Below are positions 17,348 to 27,028 of a stretch of 64,000 nt of DNA, piece after piece. The notes under the pieces were generated by a model, which ran no database searches, had not been told where the DNA came from, and saw nothing but the letters and a program-made list of their open reading frames with translations. A program made the translations under genes and the position numbers. This stretch comes from Paenibacillus sp. GM2 (lineage in GTDB: Bacteria > Bacillota > Bacilli > Paenibacillales > Paenibacillaceae): assembly GCF_900069005.2 (NCBI RefSeq), contig NZ_LN831278.1:381782-445781 (forward strand). The letters are read 5' to 3'. Numbering within the stretch: position 1 is the first letter of the stretch; every line of letters begins with the position of its first letter.

Positions 17348-18638
17348 TTGTTTTGTTTGTATTATCAGCTGCATCATTGTCGGTTAACATGCTCTCAAGA
17401 CCATGGTTATCATACTCCGCATGCTGACCTATGACATGAATGGATGTTCCTGCATGCCGAATGATGTTGCCGCGAACGCTAGAGCGATTCAAAGCTCCAA
17501 GGCGAATTCCTGTCGTCATTTCCTCCGCTTGCTCCGTTTGTTCTCCATCGATCCGATTGTTCTCAATCACGATCCGGTCCAGATTTTCAAAATCTGCTTC
17601 AATCGCAGCATAATAGCTCCCTATGCCATCAATGAGATTTCCGCTGACGGTGACATGGCTGGCATAAATCGAGATGGCCGAATACATATCCTGCGATAGA
17701 GGTTGATCGGGGTCAAATAAATAATGATTATTCCCTGAATAAGGGTTAGTGATGTGGTTGTTCTGCACGACGACTCCGGGAGCGGATATTTTGATCCCTC
17801 TTTTGGCGGCATGATGAATCCGGTTGTTCTCAATGATCGACCCGGACAGCTCCGCCGGATTAGGGGGGACATCGAAGAAGATGCCGTCTGCATCCTCGCG
17901 TGGAGCAATATGTGAGATCTCGTTGCCAGAGATGGTTACACGCCTGGCTGGAGACGCACCTGATCCGTTCCAGACCATGATCCCCCGGGCAACCGGCTGC
18001 AAGTGCCTCGCGCTGATGTCCGTGATAAGCGAGGTGAGCACCTTAATGTCCTCAGTATCGCCGTAGATCATGATGCCGGAGACGACCGCCGAATAGAGCG
18101 GGCTTTGCGGATCGGCTGCTTGTCTCATATTTCGAATGACCGAGTTGGCGATCGTGACGTCCGCTGACCCGGGATGAATACCGATGCCGCGGATGAAGCG
18201 GCCTGATCCATCCAGATCGATACCATCAACAAGCACATCTGGACCAGAGATGCGGATTGCTTCATATCCAAAGGCTTCTGAAGGCGGGACGCTAAATTTT
18301 AATACAGGCTTGTCTTCTCCAATAAGGCGGGTTTTGCTGGATAGCTCAAGCGGGGCCCTCACATTAAGCAGATAGGTTCCTGCAGGAACTATGATCCGCG
18401 TCGGGCCTCTGCGTCCGACAGCCTGATGAAGAACGCGAATGAATACAGCGCTGTCGTCACGGATACCGTCTCCATGGGCTCCAGCCTGCTTAATATTAAT
18501 GGTTGTACTGCGATAAGGAGAGACTATAGCAAGAACGGCAATGGCCGAAAGAGCAAAGAGCAACAAGTATATTAAAAACCTTGATTTATATAAATTTCGC
18601 TTCAGTAAGGGGCCTCTCCGGTATATTTTAAATGTCAT
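17328..18638 (-). CDS. Membrane-anchored parallel beta-helix protein
   Basis: The protein has 436 residues. A short basic N-terminus precedes one transmembrane helix (about residues 20-42, FLIYLLLFALSAIAVLAIV) that probably anchors the protein with its body outside. The outside part opens with INIKQAGAHGDGIRDDSAVF, the pectate lyase-type beta-helix start. It shares many segments with the neighbouring plus-strand gene, such as QDMYSAISIYA and IGSYYAAIEA. I placed the start at 18638, where AAGGAG lies 10 bases upstream; the frame runs 29 codons further without a ribosome site. A role on surface or exported polysaccharide is likely, substrate unknown. Confidence 0.82.
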   Translation of the reverse strand: MTFKIYRRGPLLKRNLYKSRFLIYLLLFALSAIAVLAIVSPYRSTTINIKQAGAHGDGIRDDSAVFIRVLHQAVGRRGPTRIIVPAGTYLLNVRAPLELSSKTRLIGEDKPVLKFSVPPSEAFGYEAIRISGPDVLVDGIDLDGSGRFIRGIGIHPGSADVTIANSVIRNMRQAADPQSPLYSAVVSGIMIYGDTEDIKVLTSLITDISARHLQPVARGIMVWNGSGASPARRVTISGNEISHIAPREDADGIFFDVPPNPAELSGSIIENNRIHHAAKRGIKISAPGVVVQNNHITNPYSGNNHYLFDPDQPLSQDMYSAISIYASHVTVSGNLIDGIGSYYAAIEADFENLDRIVIENNRIDGEQTEQAEEMTTGIRLGALNRSSVRGNIIRHAGTSIHVIGQHAEYDNHGLESMLTDNDAADNTNKTTPANPK

Positions 18639-18770
18639 AATTACTAATCTCCTTCGCCTATCTATAAAAGATTGAATCTGAACTATGAATATGTGGGTAA
18701 AGCATAATTTAATCCTCTCATTCATAAAGTGTTGAGACGGATTTTATGAAGAATGGGAGAGTAGAAGAAG

Positions 18771-19748
18771 ATGAAGGTGTTAGTTACCGGGGGAGCAGGG
18801 TTCATTGGCCGCCACACTGTAAGCCAGTTGCTCGAACAGGGGTATCAGGTCATTGTAGTCGATCAGCGGCGAGGCGATCATAAGCTGCCCTATGACCAGT
18901 CGGTTACCTACTATGAGGCCGATATTGTGTCGGAAGAGCTGGAGCAAATTTTCGCCAAGGAGGAGCCCGATTATTGTATTCATCTGGCCGCCCAGGTTAG
19001 CGTGCCCCGCTCCTTCGAGAATCCTCATCTGGATGCTGAAGTGAATATTGTGGGGACGATTAATGTTCTTCGCATGTGTGTCCGGTACAAGGTGAGGAAA
19101 ATGGTGTTTGCCTCTTCGGCAGCGGTATACGGGAACCCCGGTATTTATCCGATCGAGGAAAAATGTGATCTTAACCCGCAATCTTTCTATGGGTTGTCGA
19201 AATATGCAGCAGAGAGTTATATCCGTTCATTTTCGGAGCAGTATCATCTTGATTATACTATTCTTCGCTATGCGAATGTATATGGAGTGCGTGAGCATCG
19301 AACCGGTCAGGACGGTGTGGTGACGGCTTTTATTGAGCGGATGGCCGGAGGAATGCCGATGATTATATATGGTGATGGGCACCAGACCCGGGATTTCGTC
19401 TATGTTCGGGATGTAGCCTTTGCGAATACACTAGCGCTGGGCGCTGGTTCACAACAGATTTTCAACATAAGCAGTGGGGTAGGGCTTTCCCTGCTGGAGC
19501 TAAGTGGAATCTTGCAGCAGCTATGCGAGCATAGCCTTTCCGTTCAATTTATGCCTCAGAAGTCGGGGGATATCGATCGCAGTATACTGAGTAATGAGAA
19601 GGCCAGGAACCTGCTTGGCTGGTCCCCGTCGTACTCACTGGAAGAGGGGCTGCGGGCCATGACCGTGCATGAGTATGGGACCAGGAAGAAGAGAGGGCAG
19701 CCATTTGCGCCGAGTCTTCAGGATTATAGTAAAATTACAGCGATTTAG
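18771..19748 (+). CDS. NAD-dependent nucleotide-sugar epimerase/dehydratase
   Basis: The protein has 325 residues of the extended SDR family (GalE/UDP-glucuronate epimerase-like). The NAD-binding motif GGAGFIG is at residues 7-13, the catalytic Ser/Tyr/Lys triad appears as SSAAVYG and YGLSKYAAE, and DGHQTRDFVYVRDVA is the typical sugar-nucleotide-site segment. It probably makes an activated sugar for surface polysaccharide. It is divergent from the membrane-anchored beta-helix gene, which would fit a joint role in a surface glycan, but that is inference. A palindrome with GGGCTCT/AGAGCCC arms at 19755-19782 follows it and lacks a strong T run. Confidence 0.88.
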   Translation: MKVLVTGGAGFIGRHTVSQLLEQGYQVIVVDQRRGDHKLPYDQSVTYYEADIVSEELEQIFAKEEPDYCIHLAAQVSVPRSFENPHLDAEVNIVGTINVLRMCVRYKVRKMVFASSAAVYGNPGIYPIEEKCDLNPQSFYGLSKYAAESYIRSFSEQYHLDYTILRYANVYGVREHRTGQDGVVTAFIERMAGGMPMIIYGDGHQTRDFVYVRDVAFANTLALGAGSQQIFNISSGVGLSLLELSGILQQLCEHSLSVQFMPQKSGDIDRSILSNEKARNLLGWSPSYSLEEGLRAMTVHEYGTRKKRGQPFAPSLQDYSKITAI

Positions 19749-19880
19749 TATCCGGGGCTCTTCCTCATATGAGGCAGAGCCCTATGTCATTGTTTGGAAG
19801 TCCATAGCTGTGCTATGATTTAGCTTGAAGAACCCATTTGACGCCAATAGGATGGCAATGACGATGGAGGGCATTTCTAA

Positions 19881-21221
19881 ATGCAAAACACGGGTAACGC
19901 TTACATTACAAAAACATTGAAATTATGCTTGTCCTGCCTGGGTGAGATGGTCGTGCTAATGCCGATCTACCTTGCCGGAATTATTGTATTAAGTCCGCAG
20001 TATCTGCCCTTAGGCTGGCTGGTGATCCTGCCGTTTGTTTCTTTTCTCGGGGCAGCGGTTCGCAGCTATGTCCCTGTATTGTGGAAAAAGCTTGGAGCCG
20101 CTATTCTGATCGGCGCGCTTGGTGCGGCTGTCTTTTTATTAAATGGGACAGCGGTCTTCTCTCCCTTGGTCGGGTTCTGTGCGGCGCTATTTGCGTTGCA
20201 AGGTATGACCGCCACCGCTCGAGCCGGTTTGGCCAAGCTGTACTGGTATGGGGTTGCGCTGTATTTTGTAGCCGGGATCGCCTATTCCCGCCTCGCTCTG
20301 CTGCGCGGAGAGCTTGGCCTGATCACTTGGTTTGGGGTAGGCTGCCTGGCGATTGCATTGTTCATTACCAATCATGAATACTTGCGTTATACAACGTTGT
20401 CCGACCATTCTCCACTGCCAAGGGGCTTGCGTCGACATAATAGGCTTTTTATAGTTATTATCCTCGGACTTGTCGTCTTGCTGGCTGCGGGAGCCGGGCG
20501 TTGGATCGGTAATCTGCTATTGAACCTCGTAAGATATATTGTCGCTTGGCTCACGCGCTCACCCGGAGAGCCAAAGGAGCTGGAACCGGAGGAGGTTCAC
20601 GAGCCGCCGGCGATGTTCTTCCCGGGGGAAGTGCAGAAACCGGGTTTGCTATCCCAGATTCTGGATATCCTTTTCTATGTAATCGGCGGAGCCGTGATCG
20701 CAGCTATAATTGGCTTTGCGCTCTACTGGTTATATAAAAACGCCGGAGGTTTCTGGAAGCGCAGCATCGACCGCATACTTGCCTTGTTGCGCAGACAGGA
20801 CCTGAGCGGGGAGAAAAAGGGATACCGTGACGAGGAGACCTCGATCTTCTCCTGGGAAGAGAGAAAGCAGAGATTGGGCAATTGGCGGACGGCCTTGTCC
20901 CGGTTCGGACGACGTCAGGAGCGTTATGAGGATATGCATAGCAATCAGGAGAGAGTACGTTTCTTGTATCGGCGTTACCTCTTAGCCAGGCGCAGCGAAG
21001 GCTGCGAATTAAAGCCTGGGCTTACTCCGCTGGAAATGGCTCGGGATATGCTGCGCCATCATGATAATGAGAAGAAGGATCAACGAGGGAAGCCTGGGCA
21101 GCAGGCGACTCACAAGTTCGCTGTAGAGCCGTTAGTCACGCTTTATTACCGGGTCAGGTACGGTGGGCAGGAGCCTGATGATCGAGAAGTGGCCGATATA
21201 AAACGGATGCTGAATTTATGA
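19881..21221 (+). CDS. Polytopic membrane protein with C-terminal DUF4129
   Basis: The protein has 446 residues. About six hydrophobic helices occupy residues 15-210, a seventh is near 270-290, and a basic cytoplasmic tail ends with the DUF4129 signature (LYRRYLLARRSEG, then LTPLEMARDM, then YYRVRYGGQEP). DUF4129 normally forms the C-terminus of the transglutaminase-like proteins that partner MoxR and DUF58. Here there is no transglutaminase domain, and the MoxR/DUF58 pair is 5 kb upstream, separated by four unrelated genes. It is probably the displaced third member of that system. A strong terminator follows. Confidence 0.8.
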   Translation: MQNTGNAYITKTLKLCLSCLGEMVVLMPIYLAGIIVLSPQYLPLGWLVILPFVSFLGAAVRSYVPVLWKKLGAAILIGALGAAVFLLNGTAVFSPLVGFCAALFALQGMTATARAGLAKLYWYGVALYFVAGIAYSRLALLRGELGLITWFGVGCLAIALFITNHEYLRYTTLSDHSPLPRGLRRHNRLFIVIILGLVVLLAAGAGRWIGNLLLNLVRYIVAWLTRSPGEPKELEPEEVHEPPAMFFPGEVQKPGLLSQILDILFYVIGGAVIAAIIGFALYWLYKNAGGFWKRSIDRILALLRRQDLSGEKKGYRDEETSIFSWEERKQRLGNWRTALSRFGRRQERYEDMHSNQERVRFLYRRYLLARRSEGCELKPGLTPLEMARDMLRHHDNEKKDQRGKPGQQATHKFAVEPLVTLYYRVRYGGQEPDDREVADIKRMLNL

Positions 21222-21265
21222 GGATAAAACCTGGGAGGCGCTACGGCCTACGGGAATAGGAGAGA

Positions 21266-21309
21266 GGCGATTTGTTCGTTCATGCTGGGACGAAGAGATC
21301 GCCTTTTTT
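21266..21309 (+). terminator. Intrinsic terminator after the DUF4129 gene
   Basis: GGCGAT pairs with ATCGCC, with an inner TTCGT/ACGAA stem, followed by TTTTTT. It ends just where an upstream extension of the esterase frame would begin, which supports the later esterase start. Confidence 0.85.
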
Positions 21310-21426
21310 GTGTGGAAATTCTATAAAGTCGTAAAACGACAAGGATTGGGTCGGATAAATAGCAGACATCCTTGCCCTAAAAGCATAAAATATGGACACT
21401 ATGAACAAGCAGGAGGGAAGCAAGAG

Positions 21427-22419
21427 ATGAAACTGGTCAGGTGGGGCGTTCTCGCTCTTGTTGTGCTATTACTTGGAATTTTTCTCCTCCTCAATATTTC
21501 TCCCGCTCCATTTATTTATTGGTTTCGTCATCAACCGGACCCGGGGCCGGCCATTGCACCCGACAATTACGAAGAATATGAAGCGCGGGTCGAAGTACAA
21601 AGCGATTTGACATATCCCTCAAAATTCAAGTCCAATACGCTGGATATTTACTATCCCAAGGAGAGCAAGGGGAAAAATCCAACCCTCTTATGGGCTCACG
21701 GCGGTGCGTTCGTGACTGGGGACAAGTCGGGAACGGCATATTGGTGCACTATGATGGCGAGCCAGGGATATACCGTGGTTAGCATCAACTACGAAGTGGC
21801 CCCCGAAGTGAAATATCCTGCTCCCATCATTCAATTCGGCGAGGTATATGAATACCTGAATGCGATTGCCCCGCAATTATCTGCCTTGGACCTGGATCGC
21901 CTGGTCATAGGTGGGGATTCCGCCGGAGCCCAAATAGCCTCCCAGTTTTTGGCTGTACAGACCCATCCCAAGTTAGCAAAAAGCATGGGTATAACGCCGG
22001 TTATTGCCAAGGATCAGCTTAAGGCGGCCGTGCTCTATTGCGGTCCTTATAATGTGAAGAGATTAGCGGATGTGACAGGAAGACTGGAGAACTTCTTTCT
22101 CAAGCAAATCGGGTGGGCTTATATCGGCGAGCGGAATTGGAGAGAGGGAGCAAAAGCCGAGCAAGCGTCCACAGTGAATTATGTGACGCGCGACTATCCG
22201 CCCACCTTTATTACGGACGGAAATACAGGTTCTTTCGAGAAGCATGGCCGGGAGTTGGAACAGAAGCTGAAGTTGCAGGGAGTTCCCGTGACATCCCTGT
22301 TTTATTCATTAGATCATGGGGCGGTTTCCCATGAATATCAATTTAAGCTGGACTCTGCAGAGGCCCGGGAATGCTTTGATCTGACGCTCTCCTTTCTGGC
22401 GGAGCATTTGAAGGATTAA
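21427..22419 (+). CDS. Membrane-anchored alpha/beta-hydrolase (HSL-type esterase)
   Basis: The protein has 330 residues. A signal-anchor helix (about 5-25, VLALVVLLLGIFLLL) is followed by an alpha/beta-hydrolase domain. The oxyanion motif HGGAF, the nucleophile Ser165 in GGDSAG and the C-terminal His in DHGAVSHEY are those of hormone-sensitive-lipase-type acetyl/carboxyl esterases. I start it at ATG 21427 after AGGAGGG; the frame extends upstream to 21310, but that lies against a terminator. It likely works at the outer face of the membrane. Next to a second esterase and a glycan importer, it may remove ester groups from incoming glycans (inference). Confidence 0.85.
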   Translation: MKLVRWGVLALVVLLLGIFLLLNISPAPFIYWFRHQPDPGPAIAPDNYEEYEARVEVQSDLTYPSKFKSNTLDIYYPKESKGKNPTLLWAHGGAFVTGDKSGTAYWCTMMASQGYTVVSINYEVAPEVKYPAPIIQFGEVYEYLNAIAPQLSALDLDRLVIGGDSAGAQIASQFLAVQTHPKLAKSMGITPVIAKDQLKAAVLYCGPYNVKRLADVTGRLENFFLKQIGWAYIGERNWREGAKAEQASTVNYVTRDYPPTFITDGNTGSFEKHGRELEQKLKLQGVPVTSLFYSLDHGAVSHEYQFKLDSAEARECFDLTLSFLAEHLKD

Positions 22420-22635
22420 GCCGGAAGGTGCAAACCCCACTTCGCTTGCCCTCAATCAAGGACATTAAAGGGCACTTCCCTAAGCTTGTACAAAGGAACA
22501 AGCGGGCGCTGCACCGCGTGCACAGATTCAGCATGTCTGGACAGCCAGGTGCAGGTGAATTGGTATAACAGCGGAGGGCTGCGCCAAGCCGGTTTGTGTT
22601 GATCGATTCACTGATAATTTTAAGGAGGGATTTTT

Positions 22636-23430
22636 ATGGCTTATCTTCAATGCCGATTTTTTTCGGAGGTGCTGGGAATCACGACGTCGATGTCGGTTAT
22701 TTTGCCTGAACCCGGGTTTTCCCAGACAGGCAGGGCGGAAACTGCCCAGACCGTACTTTACCCGGTGTTATATTTGCTTCATGGCATGTCGGATGATGAC
22801 AGCACTTGGGTGCGCCACACATCGATCGAACGGTATGCATCCTCGATGGGGCTGATCGTTGTTATGCCGCAGGCGGGTTTGAGCTTCTATACGGATATGG
22901 CCGAAGGCCCTCGTTACTGGACCTTTATCAGCGAGGAGCTGCCGCAGGTTTGCCGCTCTTTCTTTCCGATTTCGAACCGGCGGGAGGATACCTTTGCAGC
23001 GGGGTTATCGATGGGAGGTTACGGAGCCTTTAAGCTTGCTATGCGCAAACCCGATCAATTCTGTGCGGCGGCCAGCCTGTCGGGGGCATTAAACGTTGCC
23101 CGCAACTTTTTTGAAGAAGGGGCCGGAGAGGCACAGGCGGTGGCTTTGTTTCGGCGGATTTTTGGTCCGGATGGCCCCAAGGGGACACACAATGATCTGC
23201 TGGCGCTGCTCGAAGAGCTGGAGCATCGGGAGGAGCCAATGCCTCATCTCTATCAATGCTGCGGTACCGAAGATTTCCTTCATCCCGACAATCTGCTCTT
23301 TCGCGATGCTTGCCTCACTGCCGGGCTCCCGTTGACGTATGAAGAAAGCCCGGGCTCGCACGATTGGGCTTACTGGGATGCTAAAATTCAAGATGTGCTG
23401 ACCTGGCTCCCGCTAAAAAATAAAGGGTAG
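22636..23430 (+). CDS. Esterase-D/tributyrin esterase-like hydrolase
   Basis: The protein has 264 residues, without signal peptide, of the esterase D/S-formylglutathione hydrolase group. [13 protein letters not shown] is the oxyanion-side motif, GLSMGGYGA carries the nucleophile Ser125, and GSHDWAYWD carries the catalytic His. Bacillales relatives are carbohydrate acetyl or feruloyl esterases and tributyrin esterases. AAGGAGGG precedes the start. It lies directly upstream of the YesM/YesN-ABC-GH locus and has its own leader; about 200 bases of non-coding DNA separate it from the previous esterase, and I see nothing in them. Confidence 0.87.
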   Translation: MAYLQCRFFSEVLGITTSMSVILPEPGFSQTGRAETAQTVLYPVLYLLHGMSDDDSTWVRHTSIERYASSMGLIVVMPQAGLSFYTDMAEGPRYWTFISEELPQVCRSFFPISNRREDTFAAGLSMGGYGAFKLAMRKPDQFCAAASLSGALNVARNFFEEGAGEAQAVALFRRIFGPDGPKGTHNDLLALLEELEHREEPMPHLYQCCGTEDFLHPDNLLFRDACLTAGLPLTYEESPGSHDWAYWDAKIQDVLTWLPLKNKG

Positions 23431-23532
23431 GCTATAGGTATCAAGCAAAGGAGCCTCGAAGTGACGGGTTGCGTTCTTGTTCTGTACGAGTATGATTTGA
23501 AATAGTCACTTCCGAGGAGAGGAGCCCACACC

Positions 23533-25299
23533 ATGATCCGTCGTCTAGCTGCAATTCACTGGAACTCCATCCGCGTTAAGCTGGTACTTGGCCTTTTGGG
23601 CGTTGCGGTTCCATTAATGTCACTGCTGATTTATATGAGCTATTACAGCGTGAATGTCATTCATAATCAGGTGGCAGTGTCGAATAAGAATCTGATTTCC
23701 ATCCAAATGCGGCAGATTGACAGCCAGCTATCGGAAATCGAGCGCCATCTGGTGAGCCTGGCCAGTTCGGAAGTCGGCGTGCTGAAGCTGAAAGATGCCG
23801 TGCCGGACAACGAATACATGATGGCCAAAAGTGATGTATTCCGCAAGCTGACCTCCGATTTGGCCGTCTACCCTTATATTGACGGTCTTTTCGTCTATTC
23901 CCTTCCGCATCAGGAATTTGTTGAAGCCTATAAGGATGCCAAGGGATTATTTACATATGCAAGCTTGATGGAGATGAGGCAGAATCTGCAGGAGAAAATC
24001 GGGCAGGAGGGCCGTTCCTTTGTCTTTAATCCCGAGTGGCAGCTACAAGAAATCCAGGGCTCCTACTACGCGGTTCAAATCCTTCGTGATGGCAATCTAT
24101 GCCTGGGTTCATGGGTTTCTTTGAAGACCTTGATGTCGCCCTTATCGATGTTGGATACCGGTGACACGGGCGCGATGCTGTTTGTGGATGAGCGGGGGAA
24201 TCCGCTGTACACCACCCAGACTTTGCAGGATAAGCACCTCGATTTCACGCAGGGATTCCAAACCTATTATATGTCTGGTGAAAACAAAAACTATCTTGTG
24301 GTCGGAGAAACCTCAGGAAAGATCAATTTAAGTATGGCTGCCGTTATCCCTGACAAATTGACGCTGCAGAACATGCCTTATCTGAAGAAGATGGTAGGCT
24401 GGTTCTCTGCCTTTGCGCTTCTGCTTCTTCCGGTAAGCTTGTGGTTTCTGAGGAAAGTTCTGCTCTTGCCGCTCCAAAAAATGGTTCGATTAATGCGCCG
24501 GATCGCCGAGGGGAATTTCAACTTGCGAATGGAGAGCGTTCCGTCCGCCTCGGAAGAATTCCAGCTCGTATACTCTACCTTCGACCAGATGATTTCGCGG
24601 ATCGAAGAGCTGAAAATTCATGTCTATGAAGAGCAGATAAGCAAACAAAGGAGCGAATTGAAGCAGCTTCAGCTTCAGATAAACCCGCATTTCTTTATGA
24701 ATTCTTTAAATATTTTATATCATTTGGCGCAGGTCAAGCAGTATGGGCTCATTCAGGAAATGACGCTTTGTCTGGTTCATTATTTCCGGTATCTGTTTCA
24801 GAGCAACAACCAGCCTTTGGTCATGCTGAGGGACGAATTGCAGCATATCCGGAACTATTTGCACATTCAGGAGCTTCGTCTGCCGGGTCAATTTAAAAGT
24901 GAAATACAGGTGCCCGATTATTTGCTGGATACGGCTGTTCCGCCGCTGATGCTGCAAACCTTTGTCGAAAATACAATCAAGCATGCGGTTCGCGCGGAGG
25001 AGCCCACTTTGCTCGTTATCGAGGCGGTGCTGGATGACCTTGCCGAGGAACCGATGGTGTGCATGACAATCCGGGATACCGGCAAAGGATTTCCCGATGA
25101 AGTGCTGGAAGAAATCCGCATAGGCAAGAGCTGGATGGGCGGCAAGGACCACGTTGGCCTCTGGAACGTACGTGAAAGGCTGCGTTTGCAGTATGGCGAT
25201 AGAGCTGCCATAGAATGCTATAACGATGATCCGCAAGGTGCGGTGGTAGAGCTGATTATTCCCTTGAGACCGGATCGGGACGGAAAGGAGTTGCCATAG
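23533..25299 (+). CDS. YesM-type sensor histidine kinase
   Basis: The protein has 588 residues. A transmembrane helix (about 15-37) precedes an extracytoplasmic sensor of about 240 residues, then a second helix (about 283-305) and HAMP. The His_kinase domain has His386 in INPHFFMNSLN, and the HATPase domain shows TFVENTIKHAV and DTGKGF. YesM kinases sense extracellular glycans or loaded binding proteins and pass the signal to YesN. The next gene is the partner, starting 3 bases after this stop. GAGGAG precedes the start. It is the first gene of the two-component unit controlling the downstream importer and hydrolases. Confidence 0.93.
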   Translation: MIRRLAAIHWNSIRVKLVLGLLGVAVPLMSLLIYMSYYSVNVIHNQVAVSNKNLISIQMRQIDSQLSEIERHLVSLASSEVGVLKLKDAVPDNEYMMAKSDVFRKLTSDLAVYPYIDGLFVYSLPHQEFVEAYKDAKGLFTYASLMEMRQNLQEKIGQEGRSFVFNPEWQLQEIQGSYYAVQILRDGNLCLGSWVSLKTLMSPLSMLDTGDTGAMLFVDERGNPLYTTQTLQDKHLDFTQGFQTYYMSGENKNYLVVGETSGKINLSMAAVIPDKLTLQNMPYLKKMVGWFSAFALLLLPVSLWFLRKVLLLPLQKMVRLMRRIAEGNFNLRMESVPSASEEFQLVYSTFDQMISRIEELKIHVYEEQISKQRSELKQLQLQINPHFFMNSLNILYHLAQVKQYGLIQEMTLCLVHYFRYLFQSNNQPLVMLRDELQHIRNYLHIQELRLPGQFKSEIQVPDYLLDTAVPPLMLQTFVENTIKHAVRAEEPTLLVIEAVLDDLAEEPMVCMTIRDTGKGFPDEVLEEIRIGKSWMGGKDHVGLWNVRERLRLQYGDRAAIECYNDDPQGAVVELIIPLRPDRDGKELP

Positions 25300-25301
25300 G
25301 C

Positions 25302-26936
25302 ATGCATCAATTATTGATTGTGGATGACGAAGCGATTGCCGTAGAGAGCCTAAAATCGGGAGTGAACTGGTCGACATTGGGAATTTCCCAAGTGTTTACC
25401 GCGTGCAATGCCCAGTCGGCCCAGGAGGTCATACGTCATGAAGCTATAGACCTGTTGGTTTGCGATATCGAGATGCCGCAGGGCAGCGGACTGGATCTGC
25501 TTAAATGGGTGCGCAATTACAATCCGGCGATCGAGGCTATTTTTCTGACCTGTCATGCGGACTTTCAATATGCCAAGCAGGCCATTCAGCTGGGAAGCTT
25601 CGATTATTTGCTTAAGCCGGTTCCGTTTTCCGAGTTGGAGGCGGTTGTAGGAAAGGCGATTGAGAAGCTTGAACAGGAAAGCAAGTTAAATGAATTCAGC
25701 CGGTTCGGAAAGTATTGGGTGCAGCATCAGCCATTGCTGGTTGAGCGGTTCTGGCTCGATATTCTTAATCAGTCGATCCCGAGTCATTCGCTGGCCATTC
25801 GCAAAGCAGCGGAAGAACGCAATATTCCTTATTCGGACGAAATGAGCTTTCTGCCTTTGCTGATACAGATAAGAAGATGGGAGAGGCCGGTGACGCTAAG
25901 GGACGAGAAGATCGTAGAATATGCCATTCGCAAGTCGGCGGAGGAGCTCCTTCAGGAACAGGGGGGCCAATGCATTCTCGTATCCGTTGAACCCGGGCGG
26001 CTGCTGCTTTTGCTAAATGGAGACGATTACAGCGCAAAGAGCGCCCGAGGTCTGAAGAAGCGCTGTGAAGCTTATATCGATGCCTGCAGGCGATATTTCT
26101 ATGCCAGTGTATCCAGCTATATCGGCAAAGCGGTGCATGGGGACCAAATTGCATTCATGTATTTACGGTTATCCAAAATGAATGAGAATAATGTGGCCTA
26201 TGATCAGGATGTCTTTTTACTGGATGAAGAGCTCTCGCCTCCCGCCAATCAGCACCTGCTTCCGGATATGAGCCTGTGGGCGGTTTTGCTTAAAGAAGGA
26301 GCCTATGAGCGGGTTTTGGCAGCGGCCAAGGCCTACATTGAAGCCCAGGTCCAGGACAATCAGTTAACCTCAAGCCTGCTCTATCAATTCATTCAGGATT
26401 TTCAGCAGATGGTCTATTACGTTTTGCAAATCAAGGGAATTCAGGCGCACCGATTGTTTGGAGATCCGGAATCCCTGGACCTGTATGCCAGATCGGTCCA
26501 GTCAGCGACCAATTCCCTGGCGTGGATGCAGCATTTAATCGGGAAGGCGGCCGATTTCACTTCCTCCATGGAGCATTCCCCCAGCGTCGTAGAGAAAGTT
26601 AAAGAGTATATCCAGCAGCATCTATCCGAGGATTTATCGAGAGAAGATATCGCCAGTCAGGTCTATTTAAATCCGGATTATTTAACCCGAATTTTCAAGA
26701 AAGAGACCGGGATGTCGATCTCGGATTATTTATTACAGCAGCGGCTGAATATCGCTGCAAGCTTGCTGGCCAACACCGGCCTCTCCGTCAGTTCGATCGC
26801 CGCGCAGATCGGGTATGCCAATTTCTCGCATTTTTCCCGCATGTTCAAGAAGTATTATGACAAAAGTCCTCTGGAGTACAGGCAGGAAAACTCGGGCCAG
26901 CAGGGGAACTCCCAGGCGGGGAAGTCGTCAAAGTGA
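25302..26936 (+). CDS. YesN-type response regulator with AraC DNA-binding domain
   Basis: The protein has 544 residues. The receiver domain (1-120) has the acidic pair in LLIVDDEAIAVES, the phospho-Asp in VCDIEMP and the Lys in YLLKPVPF. A long middle region of about 300 residues follows, then a double helix-turn-helix of AraC type (about 425-525) with LNIAASLLANTGLSVSSIAAQIGY and FSHFSRMFKKYY. It should activate the adjacent binding-protein gene and the permease/hydrolase genes. Matching motifs upstream of both transcripts are described separately. Confidence 0.93.
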   Translation: MHQLLIVDDEAIAVESLKSGVNWSTLGISQVFTACNAQSAQEVIRHEAIDLLVCDIEMPQGSGLDLLKWVRNYNPAIEAIFLTCHADFQYAKQAIQLGSFDYLLKPVPFSELEAVVGKAIEKLEQESKLNEFSRFGKYWVQHQPLLVERFWLDILNQSIPSHSLAIRKAAEERNIPYSDEMSFLPLLIQIRRWERPVTLRDEKIVEYAIRKSAEELLQEQGGQCILVSVEPGRLLLLLNGDDYSAKSARGLKKRCEAYIDACRRYFYASVSSYIGKAVHGDQIAFMYLRLSKMNENNVAYDQDVFLLDEELSPPANQHLLPDMSLWAVLLKEGAYERVLAAAKAYIEAQVQDNQLTSSLLYQFIQDFQQMVYYVLQIKGIQAHRLFGDPESLDLYARSVQSATNSLAWMQHLIGKAADFTSSMEHSPSVVEKVKEYIQQHLSEDLSREDIASQVYLNPDYLTRIFKKETGMSISDYLLQQRLNIAASLLANTGLSVSSIAAQIGYANFSHFSRMFKKYYDKSPLEYRQENSGQQGNSQAGKSSK

Positions 26937-26944
26937 CAATGGAA

Positions 26945-26987
26945 AGTCGTCATTTGAGCAGAAGTAACTTCCGGAGCCTCGTACAAT
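26945..26987 (+). promoter_or_regulatory. Candidate YesN-controlled promoter before the binding-protein gene
   Basis: AGTCG at 26945 and a TACAAT -10 box at 26982 are 37 bases apart, with TTGAGC and AGTAAC in between. The same AGTCG...TTGAGC...AGT order with the same 37-base distance to a TAGAAT box occurs at 28663-28705. No good -35 box exists, as expected for an activated promoter. Confidence 0.4.
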
Positions 26988-27028
26988 AAAGATCGAGCTT
27001 CAAAATAACTGATAAGTGGGGGTTACAG

